Shown in pieces: positions 16,346 to 24,284 of a stretch of DNA of 31,126 bases. The stretch's first letter is position 1. Each line of letters begins with the position of its first letter. Source of the DNA: Bacteroidota bacterium. GTDB lineage: Bacteria; Bacteroidota; Bacteroidia; Chitinophagales; Chitinophagaceae. Position numbers and translations under genes: made by a program. Where the stretch lies: positions 1 to 31,126 of the forward strand of contig JAFAGE010000298.1 in assembly GCA_023423015.1 (NCBI GenBank), given 5' to 3'. The notes under the pieces are model-generated. The model ran no database searches. It was not told the DNA's origin and saw nothing but the letters and a program-made list of their open reading frames with translations.

Positions 16346-17722
16346 ATGCGTAAACCGTTACAGAATCGCCCGTCTTCCGTATATGCTCACCAGTTGAGTA
16401 AAAGGCAGATTACGGTTTCCATTATCATCATCGCGGGTATGTTTTTCATATTCGGTTTTGTTTCGTGGCTGAACGCGATACTCATACCTTATTTCAAAAT
16501 TGCATGTGAGCTTACCGACTTCGAGTCTTACCTGGTAGCTTTCGCTTTTTACATTTCCTATTTCGTTGTGTCTGTACCGGCAGGATATTTACTGAAATAT
16601 GCAGGATACCGGAAGGGGATGATGATTGGTTTCTTTATCATGGCAGTTGGTGCGTTCATTTTTGTGCCTGCTGCGATGGCTCGTAGTTATGGCACCTTTC
16701 TTACGGGGCTGTTTTCATTGGGTGCTGGTCTGGCTATTTTGCAGACAGCTGCGAATCCTTACATCACCATCCTCGGCCCCGTTGAGCGTGCTGCCCAGCG
16801 GTTCAGCATAATGGGAATTCTTAACAAAGGAGCGGGCATCCTGGCTCCCCTGCTTTTTGCACAGATAGTACTCAGGGCAACGGATACCGATCTGTTTAAT
16901 CAGCTGGCAACAATGACGGATGCGGAACGCAGCGCTGCCCTAGACGCTTTGATAAGACGTGTGATTTATCCATATGCATGCCTGGGCATCATCCTTTTCC
17001 TTATTGGTTTATTCGTGCGATACTCACCTCTACCGGAAGTAGAAAACACAGAAATACCTGGGCAATCCGGTAAAAATTCTAAAACATCTATATTCCGCTT
17101 TCCACACCTGGTGCTTGGAGCCATTGCTATTTTCCTGCATGTGGGTACGCAGGTGATATCCGTAGACACCATCATCAGTTACGCCCAGCGAATGGACATT
17201 ACACTCTACGATGCCAAAGTGTTTCCATCGTTTACACTGGCAGCAACGTTGGTGGGATATGTCTGCGGCATCATTGCAATTCCACGGCTAATAAAACAGG
17301 TAAATGCGTTACGTATATGTACTGTTTTGGGACTGATCTTTTCGGTTATGATCCTGGTGGCGCGGGGTAATGTGCAACTTTTTGGATTTAACACCGATCT
17401 GTCAATCTGGTTTATCGTGCTGCTCGGCCTCGCCAATTCGCTTATCTGGGCAGGTATCTGGCCGCTGGCAATGGATGGATTGGGTCGCTATACGAAAATC
17501 GGCGCATCGGTTATGATCATGGGTTTATGCGGTAATGCCTTGCTGCCGCTGGTATATGGATATTTCGCCGACAAATACGACCTGCGTTCTGCATATGCGA
17601 TACTCATACCTTGTTACCTTTATCTGGTATTTTACGCAGTATATGGACATAAAATCAGGCGGTGGAAATTTAGCGCCCCTGGTAAGTCGGTCACGGTAAA
17701 GAATATAAATGAGCCTGCTTAA
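16346..17722 (+). CDS. FHS-family sugar:proton permease (glucose/galactose/GlcNAc type)
   Basis: Major facilitator superfamily importer of the fucose-glucose/galactose (FHS) family with about 12 membrane helices and 458 residues. The family block AGLAILQTAANPY is clear (Q133, N137), followed by TILGPVERAAQRFSIMGILNKGAG. Relative to E. coli FucP, the proton-linked aspartate of NDILIP is alanine (A44 in LNAILIPYF), and the Glu of LETAANP is Gln. These changes fit the glucose/galactose and NagP branch rather than fucose transporters, from memory of those families. Because it overlaps nagA by 14 bases, N-acetylglucosamine or a related N-acetylated sugar is the likeliest substrate (NagP-like), by inference. 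It is the first gene of the six-gene operon. Confidence 0.9.
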   Translation: MRKPLQNRPSSVYAHQLSKRQITVSIIIIAGMFFIFGFVSWLNAILIPYFKIACELTDFESYLVAFAFYISYFVVSVPAGYLLKYAGYRKGMMIGFFIMAVGAFIFVPAAMARSYGTFLTGLFSLGAGLAILQTAANPYITILGPVERAAQRFSIMGILNKGAGILAPLLFAQIVLRATDTDLFNQLATMTDAERSAALDALIRRVIYPYACLGIILFLIGLFVRYSPLPEVENTEIPGQSGKNSKTSIFRFPHLVLGAIAIFLHVGTQVISVDTIISYAQRMDITLYDAKVFPSFTLAATLVGYVCGIIAIPRLIKQVNALRICTVLGLIFSVMILVARGNVQLFGFNTDLSIWFIVLLGLANSLIWAGIWPLAMDGLGRYTKIGASVMIMGLCGNALLPLVYGYFADKYDLRSAYAILIPCYLYLVFYAVYGHKIRRWKFSAPGKSVTVKNINEPA

Positions 17723-18947
17723 GATTTTTAATGGAAGAGTTATTACGCCTTTTGGGATAATTGAAAACGGCTGTGTACTCGTGCGGGATGGTAAGATAAT
17801 TTCTGTGTCTGAAAATGGCGACGACATCACAGCCGATGAAACCATCGACGCACAAAAACAATACATTTCCCCTGGCTTCATCGATATTCATGTGCACGGC
17901 GGCGGGGGACACGATTTTATGGATGGTGAGGAAGAAGGTTTTCTGGCGATTGCATCCACACATGCAAGATATGGAACAACATCCATGATGCCCACTACCC
18001 TTTCGTGTGAACAATCGGAACTGTTTCAAACCCTCGAGGCCTATAAACGTGCAGATATGCGAAACACGCATGGCGCGCAGTTCGTAGGAATGCACATCGA
18101 AGGTCCTTATTTTGCCATGAACCAGCGCGGCGCACAGGACCCGAGATTTATTCGTAATCCCGACCCATCAGAGTATAAAAAGATCATTGCATCAACCAAT
18201 GTAATTAAAAGATGGAGCGCCGCTCCCGAGTTGGAAGGCGCCCTGGAATTTGCGACATATTTGCGCGAGCATGGAATACTACCCGCCCTGGCACACACCG
18301 ATGCTATTTATGAAGAGGTGGTTAAAGGCTTTGAACACGGATACATTCTGGCTACACACCTGTACTCAGCAATGTCGGGCGTAACCCGCCGGAATGCTTA
18401 TCGTTATGCCGGAGTGGTAGAAAGTGCTTTCCTGATCGATGACATGTATGTGGAAGTGATTGCCGACGGATGCCACCTGCCCGCGCCACTACTCAAACTG
18501 ATCTATAAAATAAAAGGGGCGGAAAAAATCGCGCTGATTACAGATGCTATGCGGGCAGCTGCAATGCCACCCGGTGAAAGTTTACTTGGCAGTAAAAGAA
18601 ACGGACTTAAGGTAATTGTGGAAGACGGGGTTGCTAAATTGCCGGACAGAACTTCATTTGCCGGCAGTGTGGCAACGGCAGACCGTTTGGTGCGAAACAT
18701 GATACAACTTGCAGAAGTACCCATTACAGAAGCCGTGAAGATGATCACAGAAACACCGGCAGCGATATTGAACTTATCTGACCGTAAAGGATCACTGGTT
18801 GCCGGCAAAGATGCAAACATCGTATTGTTCGACAACAACATCAATGTAAGCACGACCATTGTGAATGGAAGAATTATTTACAGAAAAGACGAAGATTCGA
18901 CACTAAACGAAAAAAACGATCATGAACGATCCGCAAAAATGGTATGA
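17709..18947 (+). CDS. nagA: N-acetylglucosamine-6-phosphate deacetylase
   Basis: Amidohydrolase-superfamily enzyme removing acetate from GlcNAc-6-phosphate to give glucosamine-6-phosphate. Visible metal and catalytic positions are H61 and H63 (DIHVHGGGG), E131 (MHIEGPYF), H196 (ALAHTDA), H217 (ATHLYSAM) and D279 (LITDAM). E. coli NagA lacks the HxH pair and binds one metal, whereas this protein keeps it and could hold two, as in the Bacillus enzyme. The C-terminal RKGSLVAGKDANIVLFD is the usual small beta domain. The length of 412 residues is slightly above average, with a polar tail running into the next gene. It overlaps the permease by 14 bases and the next gene by 26. No hexosamine kinase or NagB is in the window, so activity on an unphosphorylated or altered substrate is possible. 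Confidence 0.92.
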   Translation: MSLLKIFNGRVITPFGIIENGCVLVRDGKIISVSENGDDITADETIDAQKQYISPGFIDIHVHGGGGHDFMDGEEEGFLAIASTHARYGTTSMMPTTLSCEQSELFQTLEAYKRADMRNTHGAQFVGMHIEGPYFAMNQRGAQDPRFIRNPDPSEYKKIIASTNVIKRWSAAPELEGALEFATYLREHGILPALAHTDAIYEEVVKGFEHGYILATHLYSAMSGVTRRNAYRYAGVVESAFLIDDMYVEVIADGCHLPAPLLKLIYKIKGAEKIALITDAMRAAAMPPGESLLGSKRNGLKVIVEDGVAKLPDRTSFAGSVATADRLVRNMIQLAEVPITEAVKMITETPAAILNLSDRKGSLVAGKDANIVLFDNNINVSTTIVNGRIIYRKDEDSTLNEKNDHERSAKMV

Positions 18948-19938
18948 AGAATTGCTTCAACCCTCTGAAGTATTAATTAGCGACGTTGCCAACCTCGAAG
19001 GCGACATCATCGTTCTTGGTGCTGGCGGAAAAATGGGCCCCGCACTTTGCAAACTTGCGCAGCAATCTGCCCGGGCAGCAGGTGTTAATAGAAAGATCAT
19101 TGCCATTTCAAGATTCAGGGAAGAAGGTGTGCAGGACGACCTGAACCGTGAAGGCATCACTACCATCAATGCCGACCTGCTCAACGAAGATGAATTGCAG
19201 GCTTTGCCGGAAGCACCTAATGTGATTTATATGGCAGGCATGAAATTCGGCTCCTCCGGTAATGCCCCACTCACCTGGGCAATGAACACATATCTTCCGG
19301 GACGTGTGGCTGAAAAATACAGGGATTCGCGCATCGTGGTTTTCTCCACCGGTAACGTCTACCCTTTGATGCCGGTATTTTCGGGTGGAGCTTCCGAACA
19401 CGTCAATCCAGATCCGGTTGGAGAATACGCACAGTCTTGTCTTGGGCGTGAACGGATGTTCACCTATTTCAGCAATAAATACGGAAATCCTGTTCTGATG
19501 TACCGCCTTAACTATGCAAACGATGTTACGTATGGCGTGTTGCATGAACTGGCTATGTCGGTTAAAAATGGTAAGCCCATTGATCTCTCAATGGGGCATT
19601 TCAACGCCATCTGGCAGGGAGATGCCAATGAAATTGCTATCCGTGCTTTACATCATTGCTCTTCACCATCGAAGTTGCTCAACATAACAGGGCCCGAAAC
19701 CGTTTCTGTACGCTGGTGTGCAACGGAGTTCGGCAAAATGTTTGAACGTGATCCCGTATTCACAGGCACAGAACAGCCGACAGCGTTATTGAACAATGCA
19801 GCGGAATGTTTCCGCCTTTTTGGATATCCCAATGTGTCGCTATACACGATGATGCAGCTGCTTGTGCAATGGATCAATGCCGGGGGAAAACGATTGAATA
19901 AACCTACACATTTCCAGGAACGAAAAGGACAATTCTAA
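18922..19938 (+). CDS. NAD(P)-binding SDR/epimerase-like protein with atypical active site
   Basis: Rossmann-fold protein of the NAD-dependent epimerase/dehydratase type, 338 residues, function unknown. The dinucleotide-binding loop is IIVLGAGGKMGPALC (about residues 29-43). The catalytic Ser/Thr position is present in VVFSTGNVYP (S142/T143). The expected YxxxK motif reads EYAQSCLGRERMF: Tyr169 is kept but the lysine position is Cys173. The rest of that block (GRERMFTYFSNKYG) is well conserved with SDR extended enzymes, so this is unlikely to be a random sequencing error. It could be a pseudo-oxidoreductase, a lyase, or an enzyme using another proton relay. It overlaps nagA by 26 bases and the aldolase gene by one base (TAATG), so coupled translation is likely. 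Confidence 0.85.
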   Translation: MNDPQKWYEELLQPSEVLISDVANLEGDIIVLGAGGKMGPALCKLAQQSARAAGVNRKIIAISRFREEGVQDDLNREGITTINADLLNEDELQALPEAPNVIYMAGMKFGSSGNAPLTWAMNTYLPGRVAEKYRDSRIVVFSTGNVYPLMPVFSGGASEHVNPDPVGEYAQSCLGRERMFTYFSNKYGNPVLMYRLNYANDVTYGVLHELAMSVKNGKPIDLSMGHFNAIWQGDANEIAIRALHHCSSPSKLLNITGPETVSVRWCATEFGKMFERDPVFTGTEQPTALLNNAAECFRLFGYPNVSLYTMMQLLVQWINAGGKRLNKPTHFQERKGQF

Positions 19939-21005
19939 TGAACTACGCACAACCATCGAAACATATATTGGAATTATTATACGCGGGCACGGTGATTCCG
20001 GCACATCCGCTGGCACTTACTGCTGAACGTAAACTGAATGAAGAAAGACAGCGGCTGCTTACACGTTATTATCTCGCTGCCGGAGCAGGGGGAGTTGCCG
20101 TAGGCGTGCACACTACACAGTTTGAAATCAGGAAGCCCGAATTCAATATGCTGGAACCTGTTCTTCAACTGGCTGCTGAAGAAATAGAGGCATCAGGGAA
20201 AAACAAAAATTTTATCCGCGTAGCCGGCATAACAGGCCCGGCAGAAACAGCAGTCGCAGAAGCTGAACTTGCCGTAAAATATGGTTATCATTTTGGGCTT
20301 CTCAGCAATGGTGGATTAAATACCCTTTCCGAAGATGAATTGATCGAACGCGCAAAGAAAGTTGCTGCAATAATCCCTCTTTTTGGATTCTACCTTCAAC
20401 CCGCTGCCGGAGGAAGATTGCTGAGTTATAATTTCTGGAGGAAATTTGTAGAGATCCCGAATGTATATGCCATCAAGATTGCTGCGTTTAACCGATACCA
20501 GACCATCGACGTGGTGCGCGCAGTGTGTGAAAGCAAACGCAGCAGCGAAATTGCTTTATACACGGGCAACGACGACAATATCATTGCAGATCTTATCACT
20601 CCCTATCGCTTTGCTGCAAATGGTAAACAGGTAGAAAAAAGATTCATCGGTGGTTTACTCGGTCACTGGGCGGTGTGGACAAGTAAAGCCGTGCAATTAC
20701 TTGAGCAGGCAAAATCCAGGAATACAAGCGAAGAAGAACTATTGTCTATCGGTATCGCTGTTACGGATATGAACGCGGCCATCTTCGACACGGCAAATAA
20801 TTTTCATGGGTGTATTCCGGGCATACATGAAATACTTCGCAGGCAGGGATTGATTGAAGGAACCTGGTGCCTCAACCCAAATGAGGTGCTATCCCCGGGC
20901 CAAAAAGAAGAGATAGACCGCGTTTGCCGCGACTACGCGCATTTAACTGATGATGCTTTCGTAAGCAACTTTTTGAAAAAGGAAACCTCAACTACTCATG
21001 CTTAA
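19938..21005 (+). CDS. Dihydrodipicolinate synthase/N-acetylneuraminate lyase family aldolase
   Basis: Class I (Schiff-base) aldolase of the DapA/NanA superfamily, 355 residues, about 50 longer than DapA. K180 (VYAIKIAAFNRYQT) is the predicted Schiff-base lysine and Y152 (GFYLQPA) the active-site tyrosine. Their 28-residue spacing equals that of E. coli DapA (Y133/K161). The GxTT(E) loop is represented by GVHTTQFEIR. The C-terminal part (TANNFHGCIPGIHEILRRQG) is longer than in DapA. It lacks the usual DapA neighbours and sits in a sugar operon, so it more likely cleaves or forms a 2-oxo acid from a sugar-derived intermediate than makes lysine precursors; this is inference. It overlaps the SDR-like gene by one base and the M20 gene by eight. 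Confidence 0.88.
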   Translation: MNYAQPSKHILELLYAGTVIPAHPLALTAERKLNEERQRLLTRYYLAAGAGGVAVGVHTTQFEIRKPEFNMLEPVLQLAAEEIEASGKNKNFIRVAGITGPAETAVAEAELAVKYGYHFGLLSNGGLNTLSEDELIERAKKVAAIIPLFGFYLQPAAGGRLLSYNFWRKFVEIPNVYAIKIAAFNRYQTIDVVRAVCESKRSSEIALYTGNDDNIIADLITPYRFAANGKQVEKRFIGGLLGHWAVWTSKAVQLLEQAKSRNTSEEELLSIGIAVTDMNAAIFDTANNFHGCIPGIHEILRRQGLIEGTWCLNPNEVLSPGQKEEIDRVCRDYAHLTDDAFVSNFLKKETSTTHA

Positions 21006-22182
21006 GGATAAAGTATTGAAACTTGCGTCGCAGCAACATTCAACGGTAATCAATAACCGAAGATACCTGCATAAAAATCCGGAGCTTTCTTTTGAAGAAT
21101 TCCGTACGTCGGCTTTTGTTAAGGAACGCCTTGATGAACTTGGCATTCCATGGATAAGTATGGCGAACACCGGCGTGGTAGGTACAATCACCGGACGCAA
21201 ACCATCGCAGGCAAGAATTGCATTACGTGCTGACATGGATGCCTTGCCTATAATCGAAGAAAATAAGATTGAATATGCCTCTGTCAAGACGGGAGTAATG
21301 CACGCGTGCGGTCACGACGCACATACATCATCACTGCTGGGTACAGCAGCAATACTGCAATCCATGCGCGATGATTTTGGGGGAAGCGTGAAACTGATCT
21401 TTCAACCCGGTGAAGAAAAACTACCTGGCGGCGCAAGCCTGATGATACGTGAAGGTGTGCTGGACCAGGATAAACCTTCAGCTGTGATCGGGCAACACGT
21501 GTCGCCGATGCTGCAGGCCGGCAAAGTGGGCATACGTCCCGGAAAGTTTATGGCGTCGATGGATGAAATTAAAGTTACCGTTCATGGCCGGGGCGGACAT
21601 GGAGCTCAACCACACATGAACATAGATCCTGTAATGATTGCAGCGCAAATACTTACTGCGCTGCAACAGGTGGTAAGCCGCATGGCAAATCCAACTTTGC
21701 CTACTGTGTTGTCGTTCGGAAAAGTTGTCGCAAATGGCGCAATCAATGTGATCCCAGATTCAGTTTACATGGAGGGCACATTTCGTACGCTGCAGGAAGA
21801 CTGGCGCGACGAGGCACATGCCCGCATGAAAAAAATAGCGAACAACATTGCAGAAGCAATGGGCGGTTCATGCGAATTTAATATCATTAAAGGTTATCCT
21901 TTTCTCATTAATGATGAACAACTGAGCGCACAGGTGAGATCTTATGCAGAAGAATACCTTGGTGCAGAAAATGTGGTGACGGAAAATATATGGATGGCTT
22001 CGGAAGACTTTGCGCTGTTTTCCCAGAACGCAAGTGCGTGTTTCTACCTGCTCGGCGTCAGGAATGAAAAACAAGGCATCGTTTCTTCGCTTCATACGCC
22101 AACGTTTAATCTCGATGAAAGCGCGCTCGAAAAAAGCACGGGCCTGATGGCATATATTGCACTAAAACAATTAGGTAATTAG
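20998..22182 (+). CDS. M20-family amidohydrolase (N-acyl-amino-acid deacylase type)
   Basis: Zinc-type carboxypeptidase-fold hydrolase of the M20D/amidohydrolase group that includes hippurate hydrolase, N-acetyl-diaminopimelate deacetylase and indole-acetyl-amino-acid hydrolases. Metal and catalytic residues are visible: C104 and H106 (HACGHDAH), E139/E140 (QPGEEKLPGG), H167 (GQHVSP) and H366 (SLHTPTFN). A cysteine rather than Asp as first metal ligand marks the amidohydrolase subgroup. The lid/dimerisation domain runs about residues 185-300 (VHGRGGHGAQPH). No signal peptide is seen, so it is cytoplasmic. The length of 394 residues is typical. In this operon it may remove an acyl or amino-acid group from an aldolase product. 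It overlaps the aldolase gene by eight bases and apbE by one. Confidence 0.92.
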   Translation: MLKDKVLKLASQQHSTVINNRRYLHKNPELSFEEFRTSAFVKERLDELGIPWISMANTGVVGTITGRKPSQARIALRADMDALPIIEENKIEYASVKTGVMHACGHDAHTSSLLGTAAILQSMRDDFGGSVKLIFQPGEEKLPGGASLMIREGVLDQDKPSAVIGQHVSPMLQAGKVGIRPGKFMASMDEIKVTVHGRGGHGAQPHMNIDPVMIAAQILTALQQVVSRMANPTLPTVLSFGKVVANGAINVIPDSVYMEGTFRTLQEDWRDEAHARMKKIANNIAEAMGGSCEFNIIKGYPFLINDEQLSAQVRSYAEEYLGAENVVTENIWMASEDFALFSQNASACFYLLGVRNEKQGIVSSLHTPTFNLDESALEKSTGLMAYIALKQLGN

Positions 22183-23201
22183 TGAAAGCAGTTTGGGCAG
22201 GATGTTTACTCTGTGTAGTACTTGTATCATTCAACGAATTTGACAAACTCAATTCCGTCAGATCTTTTCATCTGAATGGACATGCACAGGGCACAACATG
22301 GTCGGCCATCTATTATGCAGAAGATTCACTTGTCCGCAGGCATGAAATTGACAGTGTGCTGGATATGATTGACAGCTCCATGTCGCTTTACAAGCCCTAC
22401 TCTGCCATTGTACGTTTCAACAGCAGTAAAACAGGTGTAAAGATCGACGGCCATTTCCGAAAGGTTGTAGAACACGCCTTACAGGTAAGCGAAGAAACAA
22501 ATGGCCTGTTTGACATTACCATCGGTGCATTGAGCAATGCCTGGGGATTCGGGACTCAACCACATCATGGAGTTGCAAGGAAGAGGGACATCAGTCGAAT
22601 CAGGAATAAATGCACAGGATTTAAAAAGATCAGGTTGGATGGTGATTCATTGGTTAAGCAAAATCCGTGCATTCAACTCGATGTTAATGGGATTGCGCAG
22701 GGATATACTGTAGATCTGCTGGCAGCGCTCTTCGAATCAAAAGGCTTGCAGAATTATCTTGTTGAAATCGGCGGAGAAATCAGGGTAAGTGGTAAAAAAC
22801 AACCAGGCGGTGAACCATTCAGAATTGGAATCGAGGCACCCGGAGAAGAGAGTTTTGCAGATGAGTTCGACAGGAAGCTAATTTCTGTAGATCGCGGTGC
22901 GGTTACCACATCGGGCAGTTACAGGAAATTTATTGAAAATAAGGGACAACGTTTATCGCACATTATAGACCCTCGCACGGGATATCCAACAAAAAACCAG
23001 GTAGTCAGTGTAACTGTAGTTGCAAAAGATGCTACTACAGCCGACGCTTACGATAATGTATTAATGTTGATGAAAATAAATGAAGCAATTCAGTTTGCTG
23101 AAACCCGTGGCCTTCATGCGCACTTTGTATATCAACACCCCGACGGCAGCCTCACCGACACTGCAACATCAAACTGGAATATTATAGAGTACAAACGATA
23201 A
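22182..23201 (+). CDS. apbE: FAD:protein FMN transferase
   Basis: Mg-dependent flavin transferase that attaches FMN from FAD to Thr/Ser of target flavoproteins, normally on the periplasmic side. ApbE signatures in order are GHAQGTTWSAIYY (about residues 33-45), LDVNGIAQGYTVDLL, VEIGGEIRVSG, RGAVTTSGSYRKF, HIIDPRTGYPT and the metal site KDATTADAYDN. A hydrophobic N-terminus acts as signal or anchor, without a convincing lipobox. The start is GTG at 22182, sharing its first base with the TAG stop of the M20 gene, so it is the coupled last gene of the operon. Length (339) is typical. No target flavoprotein such as an NqrC/RnfG or FMN-binding protein is recognised nearby. It ends beside a heptamer repeat. 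Confidence 0.94.
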   Translation: MKAVWAGCLLCVVLVSFNEFDKLNSVRSFHLNGHAQGTTWSAIYYAEDSLVRRHEIDSVLDMIDSSMSLYKPYSAIVRFNSSKTGVKIDGHFRKVVEHALQVSEETNGLFDITIGALSNAWGFGTQPHHGVARKRDISRIRNKCTGFKKIRLDGDSLVKQNPCIQLDVNGIAQGYTVDLLAALFESKGLQNYLVEIGGEIRVSGKKQPGGEPFRIGIEAPGEESFADEFDRKLISVDRGAVTTSGSYRKFIENKGQRLSHIIDPRTGYPTKNQVVSVTVVAKDATTADAYDNVLMLMKINEAIQFAETRGLHAHFVYQHPDGSLTDTATSNWNIIEYKR

Positions 23202-23206
23202 TCGAT

Positions 23207-23255
23207 CTCACCTTTCACCGCTCACCTCTCACCTCTCACCTTTCACTTCTCACAG
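23207..23255. repeat. Heptamer repeat array, copy B (7 units, consensus CTCACCT)
   Basis: Seven successive 7-base units: CTCACCT, TTCACCG, CTCACCT, CTCACCT, CTCACCT, TTCACTT, CTCACAG. It fills the gap between the convergent apbE and TraB/GumN genes, and the TGA stop of the latter (23250-23252) falls in the last unit. As in copy A, unit 2 ends in G and a late unit ends in CACTT, pointing to common descent of the arrays. Confidence 0.85.
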
Positions 23256-24197
23256 CTTCTCCCCTTCCGGCAATGCGGCTTCCCTGTTTTCCAGTGCCTT
23301 CACAGTAAATCCTTCAGATTGTAATAGTTTAATCAGGCCTTTTTCTCCACCGAGATGGCCAGCACCCACTGCGAATAGCGTAGGCATCTGGAATACCTGT
23401 TCTGAAATCTGCGATATCCACCGTTTATTACGGTCGTAAAGAAGAACCTCCATAAAATCCGCCATACCGGGATCGTAGTCCACCATCATCTTCTCCATTT
23501 TCTCAACGTCCTGCTGACGATAAAGTTCCATCAGTTCAAGTGTGTTCTTTTTGTACTTGTCAATGCTGTCTACATAATTTACCAGGTCTTTAGCCTGCTT
23601 TTCATAAGGTATTTTATCAAAAATGGAAGCCTGGAATTCAATGGTCTCCAAACCCAACACTTCCTTGTCGTTGTTGCGCGCTTCGGTCATGATGATTTGT
23701 TCAACGCTGCTTTTTGATTCACAGTCCATCATACTTTCGCTTATAAGAGCTGTAATAAAATACGGTTTGAATCTGCCCATCATGGCAAATGGAATCGGGC
23801 TTTTATTCTGCGAAAAGTATTGTTCCAGGCGGGCATATTCTTCCGGGGTAACCAGATCAGAGATCTTCAGGTTATTATTCATGCGTGCATGATTCAACAC
23901 GCCCATCATTTCTTCCATGTTGTCCATGTCTACTTCGAAATACACCTGTTTTGCCTTTCCGATGGCGGACTTCAGCCCTTTACTCATCTTCACATCATCG
24001 CTGCAGGCAATGTGCATGGTACCGTATAAATACGAGGGAGTTGTAAGGCCCCTGCCTGAAATTTCGTATAATAAAGAATTACTGTCTGCCACCTTCTTTT
24101 GAGTGTTTTTTTCTGTTGCTGGCTTGTTTTGCTGGCTATAACAAGCACCCGTAACCGATACCAGGAAAAATATTGCTACTGATTTAACTAACAGCAT
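23250..24197 (-). CDS. TraB/GumN-family lipoprotein
   Basis: Member of the TraB/GumN (PF01963, Tiki-like) fold, whose eukaryotic Tiki members are metalloproteases; bacterial function is largely unknown. The N-terminus is a lipoprotein signal (VTGAC, Cys19). Conserved elements are the first GX2H motif in YLYGTMHIA, the mid-region GLETIEFQ, RNKRWISQI and the C-terminal second motif FAVGAGHLGGEKGLI, where the paired GxxH motifs and central Glu are the expected metal or active-site residues. The length of 315 residues is typical. It is predicted to be anchored in the envelope facing the periplasm. It is convergent with apbE across heptamer repeat B and divergent from the DUF3857 genes. Confidence 0.88.
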   Translation of the reverse strand: MLLVKSVAIFFLVSVTGACYSQQNKPATEKNTQKKVADSNSLLYEISGRGLTTPSYLYGTMHIACSDDVKMSKGLKSAIGKAKQVYFEVDMDNMEEMMGVLNHARMNNNLKISDLVTPEEYARLEQYFSQNKSPIPFAMMGRFKPYFITALISESMMDCESKSSVEQIIMTEARNNDKEVLGLETIEFQASIFDKIPYEKQAKDLVNYVDSIDKYKKNTLELMELYRQQDVEKMEKMMVDYDPGMADFMEVLLYDRNKRWISQISEQVFQMPTLFAVGAGHLGGEKGLIKLLQSEGFTVKALENREAALPEGEKL

Positions 24198-24231
24198 ACT
24201 AAGTAGATTTACTTATTTTTTAATAGGGGGC

Positions 24232-24262
24232 TTTCATTCCGGATTTAATTGTATTAACCTTG
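24232..24262 (+). promoter_or_regulatory. Candidate promoter of the DUF3857 gene pair
   Basis: TTTC (24232-24235), 19 bases, TAACCTTG (24255-24262) fits the TTTG/TAnnTTTG pattern with one mismatch per box, 22 bases before the ATG at 24285. Motif match only. Confidence 0.33.
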
Positions 24263-24284
24263 TTTTCTAAACCTTCCTAAACCC

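Noticed and set aside
23207..23255. Heptamer array as a CRISPR
   Set aside because: The 7-base units are directly adjacent with no spacers; no cas gene is present.
24200..24221. Hairpin (TAAGTA/TACTTA, loop GATT) followed by six T, resembling a plus-strand terminator
   Set aside because: It lies between two divergent genes, the stem is only six A/T-rich pairs, and no plus-strand gene ends upstream within 1 kb; probably chance.
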